A stretch of 64,000 nucleotides of DNA from Caulobacter sp. FWC2 (GCF_002742625.1 NZ_PEBF01000001.1:3410001-3474000), one strand, 5' to 3'; positions 10,143 through 19,912 are shown, counted from the stretch's first letter. The notes: generated from the sequence alone by a model not told the origin. Program-made: numbers and translations.

Positions 10143-11021
10143 CTAGCCGAGCGCGGCCATGACGACCCCGAGCGCCGTTATGCCGCAGGCGCCGATCTGG
10201 AACAGAGTCAGACGCTCCTTGAACAGACGACGTCCGGCGATGGCGGCGACCGGTATTTCGACCACACCGACCGCCCTCACCGGCCCGACGGGCGACAAGG
10301 CCATGGCCGTGAACCACAGGCCGGAGGCCGCCGCGCCGCAGAACCCCGCGCCCAGCGACTGCCGCCAGGCGGCGACCACCGCCCTCAGCGAGTCCGGATT
10401 GCGCCAAGCGAGATAGCTGGTCAGGGCGACCGTCTGGATGGCCTGAACCACCAGCACGGTCGTGAAGGCGGCGGCCGGCGGATGGACGGGATCCAGGGCC
10501 AGGGCCGCCTGCCGGAAGCAGTTTGCGCATAGGGCGAAGAAGGCCCCGGAGGTCAGTCCGGCCAGCACCGCGCCCTGGCGGATCACCACCTCGCCCCGCG
10601 GCCACGACAACGCGGCCAGCCCGCCGGTCGCGATCAGTCCGCCGGTCCAGGCGACCGGGCCGACGTGGTCCTTGAACACCAGCGCCCCGAAGATCAGCGC
10701 GAACGGCAGGCCGCTCTGCTGCAGGGCCGTGCCCAGGGCGAACGAAGAGCGCTGCATCGCCGTCAGCATCGCCGCCGTCGCGCCGATCTGGAACGCCGCC
10801 CCGGCGACGCAGGCGACCCAGAACCTGGCGTGCGGGTGAAAATCGAGCCCCGGCGTCGCCAGCACGGCGATCAGGGCGAAAACGGCGGCGAACGGCAGGC
10901 CGAACAGGAAACGGACCAGGGTCGCCCCCCACGGCCCCGCTCCGCCCATGACCGAGCGCTGGGCGGCGTTGCGCGCCACCTGGAAGACCGTGGCGACGAC
11001 GGTGATGGGGATCCAGATCAT
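10143..11021 (-). CDS. EamA/DMT-family transporter
   Basis: A 292-residue inner-membrane protein with about ten hydrophobic helices arranged as two repeats of five, as in EamA drug/metabolite transporters (first repeat about residues 1-135, second 140-290). The second half carries the usual PVGPVRAVGVVEIPVAAIAG region. Substrates in this family are amino acids and other metabolites and cannot be assigned here. It is divergent from the small gene at 11143 with 121 bases between. Confidence 0.85.
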   Translation of the reverse strand: MIWIPITVVATVFQVARNAAQRSVMGGAGPWGATLVRFLFGLPFAAVFALIAVLATPGLDFHPHARFWVACVAGAAFQIGATAAMLTAMQRSSFALGTALQQSGLPFALIFGALVFKDHVGPVAWTGGLIATGGLAALSWPRGEVVIRQGAVLAGLTSGAFFALCANCFRQAALALDPVHPPAAAFTTVLVVQAIQTVALTSYLAWRNPDSLRAVVAAWRQSLGAGFCGAAASGLWFTAMALSPVGPVRAVGVVEIPVAAIAGRRLFKERLTLFQIGACGITALGVVMAALG

Positions 11022-11142
11022 CGGTGATCCTTACGTCGCCCTTAGGCGGACGTTCTGGTTTCGCATGGAGCCCTTATGCGCTCCGGGCGCAAGACAGGCG
11101 GCGTTCGTCGCCCGATGGCGACTTCAAGAAGGCTTACCGACC

Positions 11143-11616
11143 ATGTCGCCCCACCCACTCCGTCAGGCCGCTCAGTTCCTGCTGGGCGTTCCGACCGAAG
11201 GGATCAATCCCGCCCTGGACCGCATGCTGGACCTGGCCGAGGCCACGCCGCTGTGCTTCGTGGCCGTCGCCGGCCCCGGCGCGGGCGAAGCCATGTGCCA
11301 GCTATGGCGTCGCGGCTATCAGCGCGTCGAAGCAGCTCGCCGGGCCACCTGCGGGGCGGCTGACGAACGCAGCGACGTGTTGCTGGTCCTGGAGTGCCCG
11401 ACCCTGCACGACGCGCGCGCCGTCATCGCCGCGACCTACACCATGCTGCGGCCCGGCGGGACGCTGGTCGTTGACGCCAGCGCTCTGCTGGACGAGCAGC
11501 CCCGCCGCGCCTTGGCCGACAGCCTTCGCGAACTGGGCCTGGAGGTTCAGCCCCAGGCGCACCTCGGCGCCGAGATCCTGGCAACGCGGCCGTTCAGCAA
11601 TCGTAGAGCGGCATAG
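11143..11616 (+). CDS. Hypothetical protein, methyltransferase-fold-like
   Basis: 157 residues from ATG 11143; the ORF continues upstream to 10948, but that part overlaps the divergent EamA gene and its promoter. The central part resembles a class I SAM-methyltransferase core: a VAVAGPGAGEA loop near residue 40, then DVLLVLECPTLHDARAV and MLRPGGTLVVDAS, which match strands 4 and 5 of that fold. The glycine loop is weak, so it may be a degenerate or regulatory relative. No operon partner. Confidence 0.6.
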   Translation: MSPHPLRQAAQFLLGVPTEGINPALDRMLDLAEATPLCFVAVAGPGAGEAMCQLWRRGYQRVEAARRATCGAADERSDVLLVLECPTLHDARAVIAATYTMLRPGGTLVVDASALLDEQPRRALADSLRELGLEVQPQAHLGAEILATRPFSNRRAA

Positions 11617-11629
11617 TCAGAGGAGCCGC

Positions 11630-11709
11630 CCTCGCCCTTCGACAGGCTCAGGGTGAGGACTATTGCGGCTCAGTCGAAAACCTCACCCTGAGCTCGTCGA
11701 AGGGCGAGG
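11630..11709. repeat. Palindromic intergenic repeat, family A copy 2
   Basis: Left arm at 11630-11658 (contains CCCTTCGACAGGCTCAGGG) and right arm at 11681-11709 are 29 bases each and nearly complementary; the right arm has GAGCTCGTC where copies 1 and 3 have GAGCCTGTC. A T run follows on the plus strand. It lies between the convergent ends of the 11143 gene and leuA. Confidence 0.87.
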
Positions 11710-11719
11710 TTTTCGGTCC

Positions 11720-13294
11720 CTAGAAGCCGCTGGCGATCGCCGCTTCCGGCCGGCTCTTCTCCTTGCGGGCGAAGAGGTTGTTCAGCGCGTTGACGTACGC
11801 CTTGGCCGAGGCCGTGAGCGTGTCGGTGTCGGCGGCCGCGCCGGTGGCGATGCGGCCATCCTCTTCCAGACGCACCGAGACCTGGGCCTGGGCGTCGGTG
11901 CCCTCGGTCACCGCGTGCACCTGGAACAGGCGCAGGGCGGCCTCGTGGGGCACGATCTTGTGGATGGCGTTGAAGACGGCGTCCACCGGGCCGTCGCCCG
12001 TGGCCTCGGCCGTCTTGGATTGGCCGTCGACGTCCAGGGTCAGTTCCGCCGACTGGCCGTCGGTGCCGGCCACCACGCGCAGGTGCGAAACGCGGATCTT
12101 CTCCGAGCCGCGCGCCAGGGCGTCGTCGACCAGGGCGATGATGTCGTCGTCGTAGACGTGCTTCTTGCGGTCGGCCAGGTCCTTGAAGCGGCCGAAGGCT
12201 TCCTTCAGCGCGTTCTCGCCCAGCTCGTAGCCCAGATCCTTCAGCTTGGCGCGGAAGGCGTGGCTGCCCGAGTGCTTGCCCATGACCAGGCTCGACGGGG
12301 CTTGACCCACCGACTCCGGCGTCATGATCTCGTAGGTCTCGCGGTTCTTGAGCATGCCGTCCTGGTGGATGCCGCTCTCGTGCGCGAAGGCGTTCTTGCC
12401 GACGATGGCCTTATTGTACTGCACCGGGAAGCCGGTGATGGCCGAGACGTAACGGCTGGCCCGGGTGATGTGCGTGGTGTCGATGCCGGTCTGGTAGGGC
12501 AGACGGTCGCCGCGCACCTTCAGAGCCATGACGATCTCTTCCAGCGCGGCGTTGCCGGCGCGCTCGCCCAGGCCGTTTACCGCGCACTCGACCTGGCGGG
12601 CCCCGCCCTGCACGCCGGCCAGGCTGTTGGCCACGGCCAAGCCCAGGTCGTTGTGGCAGTGGGTCGAGAAGATCACCTTGTCGGCGCCCTCGACGTTGTT
12701 GACCATCCAGTTGAACAGATCGGCATATTCCGACGGATAGGTGTAGCCGACCGTGTCGGGCAGGTTGATCGTCGTGGCGCCAGCCTTGATGGCGGTCTCG
12801 GTGGCGCGGCGCAGGAACTCGCGGTCGCTGCGGGTGGCGTCCTCGGCCGACCACTCGACGTCGTCGCGCAGGTTGCGGGCGTGGGTCACCGAGCGGGCGA
12901 TGATGTCGATGACGGCGTCCGGCTCCATCTGCAGCTTGTGCTTCATGTGCAGGTCGGACGTGGCGATGACCACGTGGATCCGGCCGCGCTGGGTGGGCTT
13001 GAGGGCCTCAGCGCAGCGGTCGATGTCGACCTGGTGGGCGCGGCACAGGCCGGCGATGGTCGAGTTCTTGACGATCTTGGCCACCTCACGGACGGCCTCG
13101 AAGTCGCCGTTCGAGGCGATCGGGAAGCCGGCCTCGATGATGTCGACCCCCATCTCCTCGAGGATCTTGGCCAGTTCCAGCTTCTCTTCCAGCGACATCG
13201 AGGCGCCGGGCGATTGCTCGCCGTCGCGCATGGTGGTGTCGAAAATGACGACGTTGTCGCGCTTGTCGAAAGCTGCGGTCGGTACGGAAGTCAT
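11720..13294 (-). CDS. leuA: 2-isopropylmalate synthase
   Basis: 524 residues. Condenses acetyl-CoA with 2-ketoisovalerate, the first committed step of leucine synthesis. The N-terminal HMGL-like TIM barrel starts with FDTTMRDGEQSPG (metal and substrate site near residue 20) and has the HCHNDLGLA motif near 210. The C-terminal LeuA dimer domain (about 400-505) is the leucine allosteric site. The length matches the short bacterial form. Upstream is a leucine-rich leader peptide and hairpin, so transcription is probably attenuated by leucine supply in addition to enzyme feedback. The final residues before the stop are a Lys/Glu-rich tail. Confidence 0.97.
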   Translation of the reverse strand: MTSVPTAAFDKRDNVVIFDTTMRDGEQSPGASMSLEEKLELAKILEEMGVDIIEAGFPIASNGDFEAVREVAKIVKNSTIAGLCRAHQVDIDRCAEALKPTQRGRIHVVIATSDLHMKHKLQMEPDAVIDIIARSVTHARNLRDDVEWSAEDATRSDREFLRRATETAIKAGATTINLPDTVGYTYPSEYADLFNWMVNNVEGADKVIFSTHCHNDLGLAVANSLAGVQGGARQVECAVNGLGERAGNAALEEIVMALKVRGDRLPYQTGIDTTHITRASRYVSAITGFPVQYNKAIVGKNAFAHESGIHQDGMLKNRETYEIMTPESVGQAPSSLVMGKHSGSHAFRAKLKDLGYELGENALKEAFGRFKDLADRKKHVYDDDIIALVDDALARGSEKIRVSHLRVVAGTDGQSAELTLDVDGQSKTAEATGDGPVDAVFNAIHKIVPHEAALRLFQVHAVTEGTDAQAQVSVRLEEDGRIATGAAADTDTLTASAKAYVNALNNLFARKEKSRPEAAIASGF

Positions 13295-13356
13295 GGGAAT
13301 ACTCGTCGAATGGGGTGTCTGCGTGCGGGGCTGCGGGAACTATCCCCTGTGCGCCC

Positions 13357-13376
13357 GGCCGCGACGAAGCGCGGCC
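13357..13376 (-). promoter_or_regulatory. Hairpin after the leuA leader peptide
   Basis: A perfect 7-bp stem, GGCCGCG with CGCGGCC around a six-base loop, starting two bases past the leader stop codon. A longer alternative pairing uses CCCCTG (13344-13349) with CAGGGG (13389-13394) inside the leader. There is no clear U tract after the stem, so the switch may act through an imperfect terminator or by affecting leuA translation. Confidence 0.55.
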
Positions 13377-13377
13377 C

Positions 13378-13434
13378 CTAGAGCGCCCAGGGGCTGATAA
13401 GCCGAAGCGAAAGCAGTGCGCGCGCGACGTTCAT
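13378..13434 (-). CDS. Putative leucine leader peptide of leuA (18 aa)
   Basis: The ORF translates to MNVARALLSLRLISPWAL and ends 83 bases before the leuA start. Five of 18 residues are Leu, four of them within six residues. The codons are CTG, CTT, CTT, CTT and CTC; CTT is uncommon in the GC-rich genes around. Adjacent hairpins follow. This is the layout of a ribosome-mediated attenuator, a mechanism known for amino-acid operons in proteobacteria. The ribosome binding site is weak, which lowers certainty. It is too short for ordinary gene calling. Confidence 0.65.
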   Translation of the reverse strand: MNVARALLSLRLISPWAL

Positions 13435-13529
13435 GGCGGACTTTCTACACATTGCCCCGGAATCGAGCAAGCAATTTGCGCCAGCCGCGCGATCCGTCGC
13501 AGCTGGCGCAAGTTTGTTCCAGCTCGAGT

Positions 13530-15500
13530 TTAGTTTGGGCGTGTAACGATCGGGAAGTCCGTCGGGAAGGCGTCAAACCATCCCGTCATCCGCCCCAGCG
13601 CCGCGCGATCCCCCTCGAGCTTGACCTCGCCGGTCAGGATCTTCGGAACCAGCGACTTGCCCGTGAACAGAGATTCCAGGAACACCGGCCGCGCGACAGT
13701 CAGGGTGGCGTCGGCTTTTTCGCCCTCACCATTTTCGCTTTTGGGGACCGCCTGGGCGACCAACACGCCGTTGCGCACCTCGACCAGGAACCGTTCGTTC
13801 CGATCCGGGAAGACGAAGACGATCCGCAGGTGCGCGTCCTTGGCCTTGTCAGGGTTCAGGCGCACCGACAGCACGTCGAAGATCATCGCGCTGTCCAGCG
13901 CCGCCAACATATCCAGCGGGGTCATCGAGGCCGGCAGCTTGCGCACCCCGCCCCGCAGTTCGTCGGCGCCGGTCAGGTAGATGTTCCGCCACAGGCTGTT
14001 CTCGGTCTGGTAGCCCATCTGCGTGTAGGCGGCGGCCAGCAGAGCCTTGGCCTCCTTGTCGCCGTCGTCGGTCATGACCGCGTGGTTCAGCAAGGTGGCG
14101 GCCCAGGCATAGTCGCCTTTCTCCACCGCCTCCTTGGCCAACGCCTTGACCTTGGCCGCGCCGCCCATGGCCGCGACATAGCGCTTGCCCGCGTCGGCCG
14201 GCGGCGACGGGACCAGATGCGCCGGGTTGGCGTCGTAGAAGCCCATGTAGCGCTGATAGACCGCCCGGCTGTTGAAGCTCATGGAGCCGTAGTAGCCGCG
14301 ATTGAACCAGTCCTTGGAAAGCGTCGGCGGCAGCTCGATCCGCGCGGCGATCTCGTCGCCGGTCATGCCGAGGTTCATCATCCGCACCGTCTGGTCGTGA
14401 AGGTATTTATAGGCGTCGCGGTGATCGGCCAGGAAGTCGCGGACCACCGCCCCGCCGAAGCGCGGCCAGCCGTGGCTGGTGATCATGGTGTCGGAGACGT
14501 CGCCGAACAGGCGGATCGACTCGGTCAGGTCGTCGGCCCAGGCCTTGCTGTCGCGGACCAGCGCGCCGCGCGGCGTCAGGATGTTGTGCATCGAGACATT
14601 GGCGTTCTCGGCCATGTCCAGGATGCGCAGGTCCGGGAAATAGAGGTTCATCTCGGCCGGGGCCTCGGTCGAGGGCGTGTACTGGAAGCGGATCTTCACG
14701 CCGTCCAGGGTCAGTTCCTGGCCCGTATGGTCGATGCTGACCGTCGGCGGGATCAGGGTGATCGAGCCGCGCGCGATGTTCTGGCCGATGCCGGAGGTGA
14801 TCTGTCCCTCGACGCCCGGCGGCAGCATGACGCCGAACTGGTACTGGGCCCGACGGCTCATGGCGTTGCCGGCCAGGATGTTCTCGGCGGCGACCTCCTT
14901 CATGAAGCCCTCGGGGGCGACGATGGCGACCTTGCCGGCCTTGACGTCGGCCTCGTCGACCACGCCACGCACGCCGCCGAAATGGTCGCTGTGGCTGTGG
15001 GTGTAGATCACCGCCTTGACCGGCAGGACGCCCAGCTTCTCGTTGACGAGGTCCAGCGCCGCCTTGGCCGTTTCCTTCATGGTCAGCGGGTCGATGACGA
15101 TCCAGCCGCTGTCCCCGCGCACGAAGGTGATGTTGGAGATGTCGAAGCCGCGCACCTGGTAGACGCGATCACTGACCTTGAAGAGCCCGTGCTTGGACAG
15201 CAGCTGCGCCTGTCGCCACAGGCTAGGGTTCACGGTCGCGGGCGGCTCGCCCTTCAGGAAATCGTAGGCCGCAAGGTTCCACGCCGCCTGGCCGTCGGCG
15301 CGCTTGATCAGCGGATCGGCGCGGGTGCCCAGGAAGCCCTGGTCGGCGAAGGCGAAGTCCTGGCGGTCGGCCATCGGCAGCGTCGCGGCGAAGGCCTTCT
15401 GCCTGTCGGCCGTGATCGTGGTGGCCGGATCCCCTGCTCTCGCCGCGCCCGCGACCATCGCCAGAACCGCGACACCGGCCGCCAGAATTTCCTTGCGCAT
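13530..15500 (-). CDS. Alkylsulfatase-like metallo-beta-lactamase-fold hydrolase
   Basis: 656 residues including a signal peptide (about 1-22, ending AARA). The metal motif THSHSDHFGG at residues 167-176 is followed by further His/Asp ligands, as in SdsA1/YjcS alkyl sulfatases. The C-terminal third matches the dimerisation plus SCP2-like substrate domains of that family. Expected reaction: cleavage of alkyl sulfate esters such as dodecyl sulfate to alcohol and sulfate. The ATG at 15500 was chosen over GTG 15512 because GGAGGGCGGG precedes it. It is divergent from a TetR regulator over a palindromic operator. Confidence 0.88.
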   Translation of the reverse strand: MRKEILAAGVAVLAMVAGAARAGDPATTITADRQKAFAATLPMADRQDFAFADQGFLGTRADPLIKRADGQAAWNLAAYDFLKGEPPATVNPSLWRQAQLLSKHGLFKVSDRVYQVRGFDISNITFVRGDSGWIVIDPLTMKETAKAALDLVNEKLGVLPVKAVIYTHSHSDHFGGVRGVVDEADVKAGKVAIVAPEGFMKEVAAENILAGNAMSRRAQYQFGVMLPPGVEGQITSGIGQNIARGSITLIPPTVSIDHTGQELTLDGVKIRFQYTPSTEAPAEMNLYFPDLRILDMAENANVSMHNILTPRGALVRDSKAWADDLTESIRLFGDVSDTMITSHGWPRFGGAVVRDFLADHRDAYKYLHDQTVRMMNLGMTGDEIAARIELPPTLSKDWFNRGYYGSMSFNSRAVYQRYMGFYDANPAHLVPSPPADAGKRYVAAMGGAAKVKALAKEAVEKGDYAWAATLLNHAVMTDDGDKEAKALLAAAYTQMGYQTENSLWRNIYLTGADELRGGVRKLPASMTPLDMLAALDSAMIFDVLSVRLNPDKAKDAHLRIVFVFPDRNERFLVEVRNGVLVAQAVPKSENGEGEKADATLTVARPVFLESLFTGKSLVPKILTGEVKLEGDRAALGRMTGWFDAFPTDFPIVTRPN

Positions 15501-15516
15501 CCCGCCCTCCACGTTT

Positions 15517-15534
15517 TGAAACTTTATAGTTTCA
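15517..15534. promoter_or_regulatory. Palindromic operator between sulfatase gene and tetR
   Basis: TGAAACTTTATAGTTTCA: perfect 7-bp arms around a 4-base centre in a 49-base intergenic region. It is strikingly AT-rich for this genome. It lies 16 bases from both start codons, so a bound repressor would shut both genes. This is the probable site of the TetR protein encoded next door. Confidence 0.75.
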
Positions 15535-15549
15535 TTCTACATAGCATCC

Positions 15550-16230
15550 ATGAGCGGAGTCGCGAAAGTCCCCCCGACCAAGGCCCCTGTCGCCAGAGGC
15601 CGCCCAGGCCAGCCCAAGCCCCGGGTCGACAAGGCCGCGCGCGGTCTCGCGGTGCTGGACGCCGCCGTCGAGGTGTTTTCCGAGAAGGGCCTGCAGGTCG
15701 CCACCATGCAGGACGTCGCCGACCGCATGGGCGTGGCCAAGATCCTGATCTACCGGCTGTATCCCTCACGCCAGAGCCTGATCGACGCCCTGTTTGGCGA
15801 GATGCTGACCCGCATCGAGGCCGACGCCGGCCGCCCCTGGGGCGGCTACGGCTCCAGCATCGCGCGCCTGGTCGAGATGTCCCGCGCCAATCCGAAGCTG
15901 GCCTTGCTGCTGCTGCGCGACGCGCGAGGCGCGCCCGAGGCCGCCGTCTGGCGCGCGGCCCTGGAAGCCCTGCTGACGAAGCTGATCGAACCGTTCGTCG
16001 CGCCGACACCGAAGGCTTCGGACGCGGCCCGCGCCACGTGTCGCCACGCCGCGCGCACCTTTATGCCGTTCGTGATCGAGGCCTGGGCGGCCGGGGTCGA
16101 GGAAACCGATGGCATGGACGACGCTACGCGCACCCGCTGGTTCGGCGAGATCGTCCGAGCGTGGCGCGAAGCGACCTATGCAGCGGCGGGGCTTACGACT
16201 CCGCCTCTTCCGCCGCCTCACGCTTCTTGA
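15550..16230 (+). CDS. TetR-family transcriptional regulator
   Basis: 226 residues. A basic, proline-rich N-terminus is followed by the TetR helix-turn-helix (about residues 33-80, with FSEKGLQVATMQDVADRMGV and IYRLYPSRQSL). The ligand-binding half is helical and not diagnostic. It is divergent from the alkylsulfatase-like gene, so the likely role is repression of that gene and of itself with relief by an amphiphilic substrate or product. The 3' end overlaps the convergent VTT gene by 38 bases. Confidence 0.88.
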   Translation: MSGVAKVPPTKAPVARGRPGQPKPRVDKAARGLAVLDAAVEVFSEKGLQVATMQDVADRMGVAKILIYRLYPSRQSLIDALFGEMLTRIEADAGRPWGGYGSSIARLVEMSRANPKLALLLLRDARGAPEAAVWRAALEALLTKLIEPFVAPTPKASDAARATCRHAARTFMPFVIEAWAAGVEETDGMDDATRTRWFGEIVRAWREATYAAAGLTTPPLPPPHAS

Positions 16231-16912
16231 GCCAGGCGCGGCTGAACAGGCCCATGGCCAGCCAGATGACGATGGCCAGGGCGATCATGACGAGGTGCTG
16301 CTTGCCGCCGCCCTTCATGGCCTGGACGATCGAATTGCCGGCGAAGGCGGTCAGGGCGATCTTCGGTACGATGCCGATGGCGGTGCCGGCGGCGAAGTCG
16401 CGCAGCTTCATCGGCGTGACGCCGGCGGCCATGTTGACGACGATAAACGGCGCCGAGGGCACCAGCCGGACGATCAGGCTGGCCATGAAGCCGTTCTTGC
16501 CGATCATCCGCATGAACTTGTTGACGCCCTCGCCCGCGAAGTCGCGCAGGATCCGCGCGCCATACGCCCGTCCCAGCCAGAAGCCGACCAGGGACGAGAC
16601 CAGGGTGCCTATCCAACTATAGGCGAAACCCGTCCACGGCCCGAAGGCCACCACCGCCGCGGCGATCAGCACGAACTGCGGCACGCCCAGGAAGGCCATG
16701 ACCGCGAAGGCCGCCACGGCCATCGGCAGGGCCCAAGGCCCGCTGGCCGCGCCCAGCCAATGCTCGACGGCTGTCTCGCCGTTGACCCCCAGCAACTGCG
16801 CGCCGAACAGGAAAACGACGCCGACTCCGCCAAACAGCACGAACGAGACCGCCACCGTGCGCCAGGCGCGGGCGTCCATATTGGTCACGAAGTCGATGAT
16901 GCGGCGGATCAC
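16193..16912 (-). CDS. VTT-domain (TVP38/TMEM64, DedA-like) membrane protein
   Basis: 239 residues with five to six membrane segments. The central VTT region has VPQFVLIAAAVVAFGPWTGF, then the GRAYGARI loop and SLIVRLVPSAPFIVVN, a conserved arginine-containing re-entrant motif. The superfamily includes lipid scramblase or flippase-like proteins; the exact substrate is unknown. The C-terminus is Lys/Glu-rich. It overlaps the convergent tetR end. Confidence 0.85.
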   Translation of the reverse strand: MIRRIIDFVTNMDARAWRTVAVSFVLFGGVGVVFLFGAQLLGVNGETAVEHWLGAASGPWALPMAVAAFAVMAFLGVPQFVLIAAAVVAFGPWTGFAYSWIGTLVSSLVGFWLGRAYGARILRDFAGEGVNKFMRMIGKNGFMASLIVRLVPSAPFIVVNMAAGVTPMKLRDFAAGTAIGIVPKIALTAFAGNSIVQAMKGGGKQHLVMIALAIVIWLAMGLFSRAWLKKREAAEEAES

Positions 16913-17088
16913 GGCCCCTCCTCGCGCAGGCGCCGCCCAGGGTCAAGCGCCGCCGCCGAAACAGGGGCGGGACAGATGCAAAGGAAACGGGCGAATTTCC
17001 GGCCAGGCTTGCCGAACCGCGATCCGGGGACATTAAGACTCGCCCGTCACGACAAATCGGTTGCGGTTCCTTCACATGACAGCGTTAC

Positions 17089-17097
17089 TTATCCACA
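17089..17097 (+). promoter_or_regulatory. Consensus DnaA box upstream of the ParA gene
   Basis: TTATCCACA, an exact match to the strict DnaA box, 43 bases before the GTG start of the ParA-like ATPase in a 228-base intergenic region. DnaA acts as a transcription factor in Caulobacter, so it may time this gene to replication. One 9-mer can occur by chance, though it is less likely in GC-rich DNA. Confidence 0.5.
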
Positions 17098-17140
17098 GGT
17101 CGCAAGGGCCGAAAACCTTGGCCTGATAGGGAGTTTTAAA

Positions 17141-17809
17141 GTGAAGACCTTGGCTGTGATCTCGCGCAAGGGCGGCTCCGGCAAGACGACCTTGTCGGTC
17201 AATCTCGCCATCACCGCGCACTTGGCGGGGTTGAAGGTCATGCTCGCCGATATCGACCCGCAGCGTTCGGCGTCGGATTCCGTGCGCGCACGCACCGGCG
17301 ACGGCCCGTTCCTGGCCGAAATCAACGCTGGCAAGCTGTTCTCGACCAAGGCCCAGGCCCAGCAGGCCGACTTCGACGCCGTGATCATCGACACCCCCGC
17401 CGCGCCCGAGGCCGAAGTCCTGCAGGCGATCAACAGCGCCGACCTCTGCGTTCTCGTCTGTCGCCCGACCTTCCTGGACATCGCCTCGGTGGCGCGCTCG
17501 GCCGAGTCGGTCCGTCGCCTGGGCAAGAAGGGCATCATCGTTCTCAGCCAGGCCCCCTCGCGCCGCAACGGCGTGGAGCCGCCGGCCGTGCTGAAGGCCG
17601 CCGAAGCCCTGCGCTTCACCGGCATGCCGCTAGCCCCGATCGGCCTGCGCGCCCGCACCGTCTTCCAGCAGTCGGTGGCCCACGGCCGCTCGGTCTGCGA
17701 ATGGGAGCCGGGCTCGGCCGCCGCCGAGGAGATCAACCGGCTGTGGGACCTGATCGCCCCTATGCTGCTGGGCGACCACGTCAAGACCCTCGCCGCCAAC
17801 CAGGCCTGA
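17141..17809 (+). CDS. Orphan ParA-family ATPase
   Basis: 222 residues with the deviant Walker A RKGGSGKTT at 9-17, a second signature DIDPQRSA near 39, and a Walker B VIIDTPAAPEA near 84. These features define the ParA/MinD partition group, which forms ATP-dependent dimers that position DNA or protein cargo. The GTG start at 17141 directly precedes KTLAVIS; no better start exists. There is no parB partner or centromere-like array beside it. MipZ is unlikely because of the short length and different C-terminus. Cargo unknown. Confidence 0.85.
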   Translation: MKTLAVISRKGGSGKTTLSVNLAITAHLAGLKVMLADIDPQRSASDSVRARTGDGPFLAEINAGKLFSTKAQAQQADFDAVIIDTPAAPEAEVLQAINSADLCVLVCRPTFLDIASVARSAESVRRLGKKGIIVLSQAPSRRNGVEPPAVLKAAEALRFTGMPLAPIGLRARTVFQQSVAHGRSVCEWEPGSAAAEEINRLWDLIAPMLLGDHVKTLAANQA

Positions 17810-17833
17810 CGCGCGCTTTACCGGCCTTCATGA

Positions 17834-19144
<1,311 letters not shown>

Positions 19145-19150
19145 TCGACA

Positions 19151-19270
19151 GATCCTCCCCCGCGATGCGGGGGAGGTGGCCCAGCGGGCCGGAGGGGGCT
19201 AGCTCGGCCTTCACAGCATTCGCCCCCTCAGTCGCTCCGCGACAGCTCCCCCGCACACGGGGGAGCATCT
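19151..19270. repeat. Intergenic mosaic repeat, family B copy 1
   Basis: About 120 bases built of nested palindromes: CTCCCCCGC with GCGGGGGAG, GGCCC with GGGCC, TCGC with GCGA, and CTCCCCC with GGGGGAG, with outer GGAGGGGGC pairing GCCCCCTC. It lies between the convergent ends of aspartate aminotransferase and the GST gene. It is very similar to the element at 29390. Confidence 0.87.
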
Positions 19271-19276
19271 TTATCC

Positions 19277-19912
19277 CTACCCGTCGATCCAGTCGGTCAG
19301 GCCTTCGCGGGCGTGAACTTCGCGCAGCGCCGGCCGCTGGCGGATCGTGTCGAGATAGCGCTTCAGGTTTGGCCATTCAGTCGCTGGCTTGGGCATGTTG
19401 CGCGTCCAGCGGCACAGGATGGTCGCCAGCAGGTCCACGGTCGTGAAGTGGTCGCCGACCAGATAGTCGCGGTCGACCAGGCGGGCGTCCAGCCGCGCAA
19501 GACCCGCCTCGATGCGCTCGCGGGCGGCGGCCTGCACGGCTCGCTGGGCTTCTCCGCCGGCGGGCTCGTGCGGATAGAACCAGGCCCGGAAATGGGGCTG
19601 AAAGCTGTTGGCCAGCCACAGCGTCCAGCTGAGATATTCGGCGCGCGCGGGCGATCCAAGCGGCGGCGCGAAGCCGGCTTCCGGATGACGCTCAGCCAGC
19701 AGGGTCGCGATGCCCGCCATCTGGGTGACCGGCGCGCCGTCGACGATCAGGGTCGGCACGACGCCGTCGGGATTGAGCGCCAGATAGTTGGGCGTCTTGT
19801 GCTCGCCCTTGTCGAAATCAAGCAGCTTGGCCTCGAACGGCACGCCCAATTCGAGCAACAGCCAATGGATGGCCGTGCCGGCCGTGCTGGGCGAACCATA
19901 GAGCGTGTACAT
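19277..19912 (-). CDS. Glutathione S-transferase family protein
   Basis: 211 residues with the thioredoxin-like N-terminal domain (residues 1-80: YGSPSTAGTAIHWLLLELGV, then the cis-proline region GVVPTLIVDG and an SxLA-type loop) and an all-helical C-terminal domain. The likely function is glutathione conjugation or a related reductive step in the cytoplasm. The catalytic Ser is probably in the SPSTAG segment. Substrate unknown. Confidence 0.88.
   Translation of the reverse strand: MYTLYGSPSTAGTAIHWLLLELGVPFEAKLLDFDKGEHKTPNYLALNPDGVVPTLIVDGAPVTQMAGIATLLAERHPEAGFAPPLGSPARAEYLSWTLWLANSFQPHFRAWFYPHEPAGGEAQRAVQAAARERIEAGLARLDARLVDRDYLVGDHFTTVDLLATILCRWTRNMPKPATEWPNLKRYLDTIRQRPALREVHAREGLTDWIDG

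Noticed and set aside
13416..16622. A 1068-residue plus-strand open frame
   Set aside because: It runs antisense over the alkylsulfatase-like gene and through tetR in another frame, with the amino-acid bias (Arg/Gln/His/Asp-rich) of a GC-rich shadow frame.
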